The notes beneath the pieces were generated by a model. The model was given only the letters and a program-made list of their open reading frames with translations, had not been told where the DNA came from and did no database searches. The translations under genes and the position numbers were made by a program. 61,333 nt of DNA from Cruorifilaria tuberocauda (taxonomy: Eukaryota; Nematoda; Chromadorea; Rhabditida; Onchocercidae), in contig JABVXU010000335.1 in assembly GCA_013365365.1 (NCBI GenBank), positions 1 to 61,333 of the forward strand, read 5' to 3'. Positions 51,401 through 61,333 of this stretch are shown here, in pieces. Within the stretch, counting starts at the first letter, position 1. Each line of letters opens with the position of its first letter.

Positions 51401-54338
51401 CAAAAAAAATCTTTCGAACACTTTAAAAATTTTTAATAAATTGAAATACTGAATAAACGATATGCTATCAGAAATGCATTTCTTCACATCAATCGTAGGA
51501 AATAGATTATTCTCACTCATCCGATATATGATTGATCCTACAATTCACAAAAAGATGATAGTTTTCAAATCTTTGATTTTTGCTAATAGCCGTAAAAGCG
51601 AAAAGTGTTTTCAATTTTTGAAAAGGAAAAAAGCCAAATTTATTGGCAAAACAAAAATTAGAAGAGACAAAAAAAAAAAATTTGATAAATGAACGGAATG
51701 AACGAGTGACAAAATTATAGCCATAAAAAATGATTATGTTGGATGACTAATCAATGTGACGAAAAGTCCACAAGCATACTTTCACTTTCTTTGCAGTCTT
51801 TAATCTTTCATTCTTTGTTTTTCGCTGGTTAATGGCGTATTGCGCTAATTATTAGCATGAAAATGATCTGAAGGATAAATGAAGCAATTTGAGTCATCTG
51901 TGATAGAAAAAAATACGGAGATATTATAAATCAATCTTAGCTTTACCATTTTCCTCATCTACTAATGACTTTTTCACTAATGGAATGAAACGAAAAAGTT
52001 TAATTCAACAGGTGAAATATACTGTCAGAATGCTTTATGTATTACTGCGTGTGTAGCAGATAATTCGAGACCGACTAACGAAACTTCATTACTTCTAAAT
52101 TAATGAGTTTACAATTTTTTCAAGAATTTTTAAGAGAAAGATTACGCTGATTTGAGCTTTAGAAAAAAGTTGAGCAAGATTCATAAGTTTTTTGCCATCA
52201 ATTTATTTGTTGAAATAAACTTGCCCGCAGTCTTTACTGATCAAAATCATCTGGATCGATTAAAAATATTTGATTGAAAGATATCATATTTTTGCTATCT
52301 CTAACGAAGGTAAACCAATGTCAAAGTTGGAATTATTTCATACCTCAAGAACAAGACGATTTGCAATCAATTGAATCAGACCTTAATACAACTTAAATTA
52401 CTAATACATTCGTAGACAAAAATTTTTCTAAGATTGAAATTAATATAAATATGATATTTAACAAAAAAAAAAACAAAGGGAAGGAAAGCACTTAATTCAT
52501 GTAATGACATATTTTCGTATTTTTCATGACTGGAACAATTTTTTGCCGTAACACTAATGGATCCGTTCAAATTATAGAAATTATTTTAATTCCAATACTT
52601 ACATTTTATTTATTTGATATCTGAAATGATTTGGAGACTAATTTATATATTTCTGCTTTCGTCAGAATATTCAAATATCAAATGTGGCTTATAAATGCAA
52701 CTTGTATATGTATTGCTATTTCTATATAATTGCTATAAATATTTTAACTATTAATTCATAAAAACATACAAACACATACAAATATATGGATACACACCAT
52801 AAGCACAGATATATTTTAAAATTAAATAAAAAAAAATTCATTTCATTTCATGTTCCGGTCAATTTTTATTTGAGATTTCTTTTTCGCTTTTAACATACAC
52901 TTCAATTAAAAGGAAAGAAGAAAAGCTATTGAAGGACTGTCCAAAAGGATTGAACAAACTTTTGGATTTAGAAAATGGAATAGATGTTAACGAGAAAAAT
53001 TCGAGTTATTTGAAAGTCATTCTTTTTCAACGAACAAAACTTCCTTCTCTTACTGTTCTCTCCATAAGTTTAAATGTTAAAAGTGATATGGTTAACAGTG
53101 GCTTATTCGTAACTGAAAGAAGAAAAAAAAGGAAGGAGTAAAGGAATAGGGAATAAGTTATATCTGGAAGAAAAGAAAACGAAAATTAAGAAAGAGCATG
53201 GAGACGTAAGCTTCACTAATACAAAATCATTCATTTATACATTGAATGGTCAGATGAATACTGTTTAATTTTTGAGTTATTTAGGTCGATGTTGATTTTA
53301 AAAATATAAATTTGAAATGAAAAAGTTTTCTCCTAATACCAGTTCTACTACAGTAGTAATATAATATGATACAGCAAAATTAAATGACTGTTGAATATAA
53401 ATATGCTGAAAAAAAAATTGGCAGGAATAATTGCATGATAATTTAAAATATCCATCCAAGAGGTAATTGGTTCACACGATAACTACACACCAAAGTATGA
53501 TTCAGTGTTTTAAATTAAATCGATTTTAATATCAAACATGCACATGATTGATTTGGTATCAACTTTCAAATTTCAGGCAAAAAAGGAACAATACTTCTTG
53601 TCACATCAATCTATCCAAGTAACTATCACTTACATCCTAGACGATAATGTAGATAAAAATTATCTGAAATTAACAGAAAAAAAAAATTCAAATCTATAAA
53701 TATTACATAATTACTAAATATCATAACTATTAATAAATAAAAAGTACCCATTTTGTTCAGAAGGAAGAAGAAAGAAGCAGGTTCAATTGGCTTAATGTTC
53801 TAAGCGTTATAAATTTTCGCTCGTTATTTTTTAAATTCATTTTTCAAATTAATCAATGACGTAATTAATGATGATATGTGTTGCAGAAAACTGCTTGGTA
53901 ATGTAAAAAATAAATATAATCATATAATTTCATCTTTCATTCCACACGATCTTCTCTTACCGCGTAAAATAGTGATTAAGATACAATGAAATGATAAACA
54001 TTCAAATTTTTATTAAAATTTCCAAATGATCATTTTAGGGGATATAGTAGAGTGTAGGAAGAAAGATAGGAAAACGAATAAATTTAGCATATTAAAAGTT
54101 TAATGAAATCATCCGACAGCAAAATATGAGAAAAGACTAACGGGTTAAATTGATAAAATTCATTAAATCTAAAAAATTTTTAAAATTTAGAAAAAAAAAT
54201 TCAACAAAATTGATAATCGATAATTTGATAAGATAATTGATAACAAGAGAAGGATGAAAAATAAAAGCAAACCTGAATATTATGAGGCTGTGGAAGTGCA
54301 AGAGAAAGGGCCAAGAGACAAACTGAATTACAATCCAT
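48446..54338 (-). CDS. Small secreted Cys-containing surface protein with hydrophobic C-terminal tail, three exons
   Basis: I do not recognise the family. Exons from the 5' end: 54273-54338, 50488-50631 and 48446-48853. All junctions are phase 0 and give 205 residues. Exon 1 encodes a signal peptide (MDCNSVCLLALSLALPQP). Exon 2 begins KCDYCMDV and holds several Cys plus possible N-glycosylation sites (NLS, NNSS). Exon 3 adds VRCLSHSDFSL, the cluster LSCNCPTCK, an acidic stretch (EAKAEKEELMES) and a final 21-residue hydrophobic tail (185-205), typical of a GPI signal or a C-terminal membrane anchor. The protein would act at the cell surface. Introns of about 3.6 and 1.6 kb are long for so small a protein. 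Exons 2 and 3 are well supported by composition and phase; linking exon 1 is inference, and a missed exon between 50.6 and 54.3 kb is possible. Confidence 0.6.
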
Positions 54339-54456
54339 TTTTACGAGGAGTTATCGGGAAAGGCCTTCCTCCCTGTCACCACCACTGCAGTTCTGTCTCT
54401 TCTCTGAGCATTCATTATTCGTCAATTTATGTTCCCCCTAACACCACTGCTGTAAC

Positions 54457-54487
<31 letters not shown>
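54457..54487. repeat. (ATC)n microsatellite
   Basis: About 10 ATC units just upstream of the secreted-protein start codon (minus strand reads GAT). The poly-Ile plus-strand frame at 54254-54547 is produced partly by this run. Confidence 0.9.
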
Positions 54488-54549
54488 GCCCTTCTCATCA
54501 TTATCATTATCATTAATATCAGTACTTTCATTGTTAGTTCCTCATAGAG

Positions 54550-56500
54550 TTCCCATTTTGTCGTATTACTCTCTTAAATTGGTAATTCACCCCTGATTTT
54601 TTCCCCATCTATCTAATTCCCTCAGAATGTATGTTGCGGGAAAATAGGGAAAAGTTCATCATCCAATTCCCCCTACTTATTTATTGCTGATATTACTTCT
54701 GGGACTATATGATATACCTAAGTGAATTTTATCAAATTTTCAAATATATAGAACCCATAACAGTTGGCGTATAATGAAGTCAAATTTTACTTATCGATAA
54801 ATTATTGAAGTTTCAGTGATCAATTGATGTTTTATAATTATTAATTAACAATTTCGTTCACAAACATTGTGATGTTTCTTTCTTCTTACTATACTATTTT
54901 TTGTTGAGAAGGATTTTTTTCATTGAACATGCTATAAGTGAACAAAAGCAATAATAACGGCACAAATTTCTAAAATGGCGTGTTAAATCTTGAAAAAAGC
55001 ACATTTTAGATTTCACATAGTTGTATTTAAATGTTGTAGTGAATATTCTTCATTATCGGCAGTTGGTATCTAAAGTATTAGATTGTATAATGATTTTATA
55101 CAAAAAACATTTTTGTAACCCCTACTTCAATACAGTCATGGCAACATTAATCTTCGTTTACGATTAATAATCTATGTCTCCTCAATGTTACCAATTTTAA
55201 AGCTTAAAATCAGCATAGATATATTTATGAACTCATAAAGAACGGAAAATAGATTTCCGTTTTTCTCCAAAATTTCAGATTACAGTAAATCGGGCAAAAT
55301 TGACTAAAAGCAAAGTTATCTTTTAATTATATTTTCCGAAAAAAAATCTGATAAAAAGAAGTCGCTTTGAGAAATCAGACCGAAATCTTTATGCATCGAT
55401 TATATAACAGTTTTGAAAATCTTGATACGATATATAAATGCCGTCATCAAATCCCTTCACAAATTTCTAACTTGAACATCAATATTTATTCGTTATCGCA
55501 ATATTTTTACAGAATCCATGAGCATTAAATTTTTGTTCCTTATCACATAATTTAAATTAAAAAAATACACAGACAAAAGAATGTAGAGAGACCACAGACC
55601 ACAGACATATGTAATAAGAAGAAATTTACAAGCCTATTTCAAATACCGGATTTTACACCTTTACCAAAGTATTTTCTAATGTTGAAAAAGCTTGGTAAGA
55701 GTTCATCACAAGTGCAAGTAGAAGTTATCAATGACAAAATTAAATTTCCTATCCTGATCTATCACAGAAAACTATGCAATACAACGGTAATACAAAAAAA
55801 AATGTTTATGAGAAAATTCTAATAGAAATAAAAAAAAAGCCAGAAGCTGAAGAACATGACTATCGAAAAGAGAAGAAATTCACAAATTAGCAACATATAA
55901 AGAAGACTGTTGTACAGTATCAACACTCACATAAAACGGTATAAACGTTGCAATCAATTCAATTTCTGAAAAAGTATAGAAAATCAGAATACGAATAAGA
56001 ATATAAAATAAATATGAACAAAATACAACGACAAACCAACTGCCGGATGACAGTACAGATATCAATACAAATAAAACATGGAGATTTTTAAAAATTAAAA
56101 ATACAAAGCATAAAAACGAAATAGCAGTGACTGAAACGCAATTTGACTCAACTAAAATCCTTTCATCACGTCCCTGTGCTTTGTTTCTTTCAAAAAAATT
56201 CTATTCATTTTTCTTCTCTCGAAGCCACTGATATCACAGAGAGCAAAATAAACGAGGTATCACAACCGGAATTAAATGCAGACAATAGATGAAATTTGGA
56301 GGTAAAATGCCATAGAACAAATCATTCGAATTTCACCTTTCTATCTGAAATAACCAGTTGAAGAATTACCAAAACTACAGGGTAAGACAATCACGGTTAC
56401 ACTTTTAGACCCTAAAACGTAAAAATAGGCATTAAAACCAGTTCAATAATAATCAGATTAACAATATAATATATAGAATAGCAATGACACTTTTGCGACT
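54550..56500. other. Intergenic region, no gene seen
   Basis: AT-rich DNA between the 5' end of the secreted-protein gene and the 3' end of the NELF-A gene (both minus strand). It probably holds the promoter of the former, but no element can be named. Confidence 0.45.
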
Positions 56501-56541
56501 TGACTAGTAGCTGGAATTTGCACTAATTGAATATCTGTATG

Positions 56542-59500
56542 TTATAATACACGCATTTCTTCCGGTCTTAAAGCACGCGTTTTTCGCAGGCGTTTCCATT
56601 CCCCCGTCCGATAATCCATCTAAAATAATCATGAACAAAACATTCTTTTGAAAAATCTGCTTAGTTCAAAGCCCTCAAAATCAGCACCTATATATTTCTA
56701 TCATTATATCGCACACTGTAGACTAACTTATTTGTAACAAAGCCTTGAATTTTCAAAATACTAGTCCTCTATCCTTCGTCTATATAAATACAAATGTAAA
56801 TCTTACGTGTCCCCAATGATATAACTTCACAAGTTCTTCACCGACTGCTTTCAAAATTTCATACAATGTTTTACTCGAATGGGTGCATGTTTTAAACTGT
56901 AAGTATCTAAATTTTTTTCATCAGTCACACCTGTAACAAATAAAAATAATTGACCACTCCTTCAACGGAATGAATCTTATTCATCACGCCTAATTTCTCG
57001 AAATAAAAAAGCTTATAAAAATGTATTGCAAGCCCTTGGAGGATTGTCAAATCCTGACATTTATTCCAAACGCGTGTTTGCATTCATAGATATCTACCTT
57101 TTTTTTTTCCTGCTACACTTTTAATAGGTAAAAACAAATAGCAGGCTGAAAAAACGTAAATATTTGGACAAAAACGATGAATGAAACAAAATTTATGCTC
57201 TTTAGCAATCATATGACATTCCTTTACCTGCTATGAGAATATTCATCGATAGCTATTGTCTGCAAAATTCCTTCACATGGTGATATATACGCTTTTCGTC
57301 TCCTCTCATATATAACAAAGTGTAATTAAGTGAGTGATCAACAAATCCTCTTTTCCCGTGGGACTGTCTATTGTATCTATCATGAATTTGTAAAACAAAA
57401 TCATTGATTTATCCCATGTCTAGATGATCATTATCGCTTTTATCATGATTCTCATCGAGTTATTGTATGTCTAAATGACTCTTGATCCAATATTACCCTA
57501 TGTATGTTATATATTGTTATCATGGGTCATGGTAGTTAGTCTTTGGATCAAGCAGTGAATCCGTCAGTGATCAGTAACTCATAACCAATAAAAAAGCTTT
57601 CCCCTTCCTCGAAGAAGTGACTCAATTAATCCTCAAGTAGTTAAAGGATTTAGTCGCATTAATTGTCAGTATCAGCAATTTTCCAACAAATAAACTTCCA
57701 ATCCAAGGAGACATGGAGACCCACAACGGGCGTTAATGAATAAGTGAAGACAAAGAATGGCTCACATGCGGGAATGTGTGCACTCCAACTTATGCTTAGT
57801 TAGGAGCATGGCTGAAAATGGTTTGAAAGACATCAGGGAGAAACAACAGATCAGCTTCAAACGTCACTTCGTGTTGATAATTATGCGATTACATTTCGGT
57901 ACAACCCAGCTCACGATAATCATGATAATAGTTTGAGCATGATTTATAATCTCATCGACATTAATGATTGAATGCGTCTTTATTGTAAGGCTCTGAAGTT
58001 TGATAGCGAAACGAAAGAATATATTGCGCTGCCAGAAAAACTAAACTTTCTCAACTTGAAGAAGCAAAGCCATTAGAAATTTGCTTGCCGGATATAATGC
58101 CGAATGAAAGCTTTGCTTATCTAACATATGGAAACACAACTTATGTCTCCAAATGATGACGTTTGATGCAAAAATCGTAATGAATGAATTCATATCAACA
58201 TTCAAAGTGAAATAACGAATTTATCTTAAAGCCTCTGTTACGAGATGGTCAGTAAACATAAATTCCTGCTAATATATTTTATTGATGATGGTAACGATGA
58301 AATGCATGCTGCGGAATCCCTTCATGAACAGGTCCACTGTTTCCCAACTGCAACAAATTCTTCACGAAAAAAACAGTTAGTGCGTTGCCACTTGATACAT
58401 ACAAGATTGTTGTTCACGGTAACAAAATGCAAGATTTCAGCTGACAAAACAGCTGCTAAAAAACATTCAGATTGAATGCTCTAACTATATATTGCAGTTA
58501 GTGCCAATTGTTACAGTCGAAGATCAATTCCAATATTGTTCATCGAAGAAACAATCAATTCAATTGACAGAAGCTACGGAAACTCATCGATACTACAATA
58601 TCCAATTACTTTATGATGATGCCGAAGGATATCACTTCAACATTAGGATAATACATCCATAAAAACATGCGCGTATTCGAATGCAACATTGTGTCAAAAT
58701 TTGAAAGCAATCGGTGAAATTGATAAACAAAAATTTAAAAGCAATCTATGAACAAACGAACAACATTGCAAGTTCGTCATCGATTGACTTAAGATTTTAT
58801 AGAATATTACTAACTGTAATCAGCCACGATTTTATAGAATAATACTAACTGTAGTCAGCCACGTTCCGCTTATAGCTAGTAATCTATAAAAGAACGCCAC
58901 ACACCTGCCATTATAATCATTTTGCCATTCTGCAGGAATTTGCCCACCGATAACGCAGGGGTTAAACATCAAAGGCAAGAGTAAATTCTCCAGTACCCCA
59001 CCAGAGGAAGCTTATAGTGTCAATACGGAAAATGAAAACAAAAATACATGATCCTAATATCACAGTACCTGAAAGAAGGTTTCCACACGCATTTTCTGCA
59101 CCTTCCCATCTGGCCGAAGCTCATCTTCGTAAGTTTCTGACAACTTTAAGGTCAAGAGATCACCCAAATGAGGGTACGGATGAACTGAAACGTTTTCAGA
59201 ATAGGTTCCAATGAAATATAAGACTAGCTAACTATAACAATAAAAAAGCTCAATTATTGAATCTGCTTTTTTTTTGATTCAAATATTCGTAATTTCTGCT
59301 ATAACAGTTTGTTGTTTCACTGTTTAACTTTCCTATCTATTTTCAGGTCATACTTATCAAGAATGCAGATTTTTTTCAGCTTATCTCCAAAAAATACATA
59401 AACTTTCCCATTCAAGCATACTCACTTTCTTCTTTACATGAGATGCGGTTAATAATGATTCTGGAACCTAAAAATCCCCTTCCAGAATTGGAAAAAAACC

Positions 59501-61156
59501 GAGACATACAGAGCTTATCTAGAAAGCAAATCCATAAATTATAAATTATATCTTTTTTTTGTTAACAAGTCACCCACCTTTGTTACCGGACATGAACGCA
59601 ATGACCATACGTTGACCTTCTTCATTCAATACATTGGCACACGCTAACATTTCTTCACATTGACGACGTGCGAATGATTCACCCTAATAAATTATTGATA
59701 AGAAACAGCTCAACTGACTAGTTTACAACTGTTAAAAATTAACGATATTTTACTCGATCAAATCCATATTTTGATATACTAGAAAGGCCATCAATGTTCC
59801 GTTGATACATCATACATTATATAAGCTTTCCTTCATAGAATAAAAACTGTCATTTGCCAAAAACAAAGAAGAGATTCCAGACAGGAACCGATATTCCAAA
59901 AATACAATCATGAATTAACTCTAAATTGTTATGGTCATTTTTATGATCATAGAACACACCTCTCAAAATATTACTTGAATTAAATAAAATTAGTATAATT
60001 TCAAAAGGCAATACCCGAGACTGATGAACTGCAGTTGAGTGTGACTGCGGAACTTGGCTATGGTCCGATTGTACTGTTGGTAAATCACGAACATCGCCGT
60101 AGGATGACGAGACCTGGCTAGTGCCTTGTTTGGAGTCAGCGCTTTTATCATTTGAAGTAAGCAAGTCACATTCTTCAGCAAACAAATTTGGATTATTTCG
60201 AATTGCAGAAGAAATTGCTTTATTTACCGCAGCCGTAACTTCATCCACTGTTACGGCCGCAACAACAGATTCTCTGTCCTTCTGTGCGGCTATTGCAACT
60301 CGTTTCGTATCCTGAAAATTTAAAACTTAGAAATAATTCAACTAATGAAACAACATTCAATAAGCATCTAGCAATCAATATTTTATCAAAATTCGCAATA
60401 ATAAATTCATATATCTTGATCTCAAATAACTGAAATACGCAGTTACTAACTTTTGCAACTTTTTCAATTTGTGCACGTTTTCTTTGCTCTTCCCTTTCTT
60501 GGTGCTTTCTTGCACGTTCTTCTGCTTCCTGCTCTTTTCGGCGAACACTCAGTGCTTGCGGCAGGTCAGCAATATCAATAAATTTAGCACCACCTTCACG
60601 TCTAGTTAACTGTCTTTGAAATTTGCGTGGTTCATTTGTAAAACCAGCAGATAATTTACAAGTACTTGCATTTGGAATCCCACGCATTGGCACTAGAATA
60701 TAAAATAGAAAACCGTAAGTTCTCAAACAAATCGTCTACGATTTCACAAAATCAATAAAAATAAGTGAAAGCTAGATCTAAAACCTTAAGAACTGATGCT
60801 GTCAACAACACTGCTAAAATGAAGAAAGCTACTAATATCCAGAAAACTACAAGCACTCTTGCTCATATAGCTTCATACGGATCAATGCACTTAAAAAGAT
60901 CAATTGGGTATTTGGTGTATGATCTTCCTAAGCCAACTGCCAAAAAATTATCTTGAATACAAAAACATTGCCAGAATATGCAATTTGAAACTTCCTAATT
61001 TATATTCTGAACAATTTTGCATATTTTCCTTCAATGCTTTTCAATAAGGTTCAGTGAGATTCACTAAATTCAATGAGAACACTTACAATCATTATTCGGT
61101 TTTCTCAGAGTGCTTCTAATGCGAATGGGAAAACTTGACGATACCACATCAAACTT
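56542..61156 (-). CDS. NELFA: NELF-A (negative elongation factor subunit A), C-terminal half; gene continues beyond the window
   Basis: NELF-A is a nuclear subunit of the complex that, with DSIF, pauses RNA polymerase II near promoters. Exons from the 5' side: 61087-61156, 60451-60692, 60015-60311, 59578-59683, 56875-56930 and 56542-56619. Phases agree and give 282 residues to the stop. By memory of human NELF-A, the order of matches is: TLRKP then PMRGIP (human LLRKM and PLKGIP), TRREGGAKFIDIADL (human RKERGVKLLDISEL), a charged region, a polar linker, MLACANVLNEEGQRMVIAFM (human MFKTANKVTRPEKALILGFM), and finally MDYRTGEWKRLRK (human MNYATGQWTRFKK). The segment between the last two matches is shorter than in human, so an exon inside the 2.6-kb intron may be missed. 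The N-terminal half lies beyond 61156. Confidence 0.85.
57757..59214 (+). pseudogene. Decayed intron-less sequence with a Tudor-like segment, antisense inside a NELF-A intron
   Basis: Short plus-strand frames with protein-like composition follow one another in shifting frames: about 57757-57935, a second frame through 57850-58060, 58245-58475, about 58478-58663 and 59017-59214. The 58245 frame contains YFIDDGNDEMHAAESLHEQV, which resembles the Tudor core (FIDYGN followed by an acidic residue and a Leu-rich strand) with a Tyr-to-Asp change. Frameshifts and stops separate the pieces, and no clear splice sites join them, so a retrocopy or degraded gene is the simplest reading. A real multi-exon gene read antisense to NELF-A is the alternative. 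The parent gene is not identified. Confidence 0.4.
58793..58862 (+). repeat. Tandem duplication of 35 bp
   Basis: Two adjacent 35-base copies (58793-58827 and 58828-58862) differ at two positions; each starts GATTTTATAGAAT and ends CAGCCAC. The duplication lies inside the decayed Tudor-like region and is recent relative to it. Confidence 0.9.
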
Positions 61157-61250
61157 CTGATTTTTATTTCTATTGCAACCAATATCTAATGCTGCAAATA
61201 TAATGCGGTAAATGTGATGCAATATAATGCTTACTAATATAGTATGAATG

Positions 61251-61333
61251 TAAATATAAATATAAACGCAAACATAAATATAAACAAAAACATAAATATA
61301 AATACAAATAAATATAAATATAAATACAAATAT
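61251..61333. repeat. AAATATAAATAC-type minisatellite at the window end
   Basis: AT-rich units of 6 to 12 bases built from AAATAT and AAATAC or AAACAT run to the end of the window, inside a NELF-A intron. The array probably continues beyond it. Confidence 0.85.

Noticed and set aside
52344..52385. Possible extra exon (LIQLIANRLVLE) with a GTATGA donor for the secreted-protein gene
   Set aside because: The acceptor side is weak and requires a phase that the first exon does not provide.
54254..54547. 97-codon plus-strand frame
   Set aside because: Its second half is the ATC microsatellite, and the opposite strand carries a better signal-peptide exon.
57228..57308. Candidate NELF-A exon containing KAYISPCEGILQTIAIDE
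   Set aside because: It resembles the expected NPC segment, but its exit phase does not fit the next exon at 56930, so it was left out of the model.
60765..60956. 63-codon plus-strand frame in a NELF-A intron
   Set aside because: Protein-like composition but no recognised family, no splice context and antisense to a supported gene; it could be a pseudogene fragment.

Overview
The window looks like AT-rich chromosomal DNA from a nematode, most likely a spirurid or filarial worm. The support is the gene structure (small exons, acceptors of the TTTCAG/TTTTAG type), a BTG/Tob gene whose N-terminus resembles FOG-3, and two sequences that match the 22-nt nematode spliced leader SL1 at 19 of 22 positions. 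Nothing bacterial or phage-like is visible. Every gene below was assembled by hand from exon pieces, splice sites and reading-frame phase. Coordinates are therefore predictions, but the phases agree at every junction used.

Layout. (1) 1-1.7 kb: two related decayed sequences that each begin with an SL1-like leader, plus a foldback. (2) 1.7-11.7 kb: no gene seen, only microsatellites. (3) 12.5-16.9 kb, plus strand: a complete nine-exon Wnt ligand gene, closest by eye to Wnt16/EGL-20. (4) 18.8-22.1 kb, minus strand: a complete seven-exon family-43 beta-1,3-glucuronosyltransferase, with a 50-bp perfect palindrome in one intron. (5) 22.1-37.8 kb: no supported gene; it holds a GC-rich G-quadruplex patch near 25.58 kb, a TAA microsatellite and a paired E-box palindrome. 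(6) 37.8-45 kb, plus strand: a FOG-3-like BTG/Tob gene with a GC-rich leader region. It is very rich in repeats of several unrelated periods, in exons, introns and 3' flank. (7) 48.4-54.3 kb, minus strand: a short three-exon gene with very long introns for a secreted, probably membrane- or GPI-anchored protein. (8) 56.5-61.2 kb, minus strand, running off the right end: the C-terminal half of NELF-A, a subunit of the negative elongation factor. One of its introns carries an antisense, frameshifted, Tudor-like pseudogene.

The genes do not form an operon or a shared pathway. A Wnt ligand, a proteoglycan-linker-type glycosyltransferase, a germline regulator and a Pol II pausing factor are simply neighbours. 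The points most worth a second look are NELF-A in a nematode (C. elegans is reported to lack NELF), the roughly 700-residue repeat-built extension of the FOG-3-like protein, and the SL1-tagged sequences that look like retrocopies of trans-spliced mRNA.
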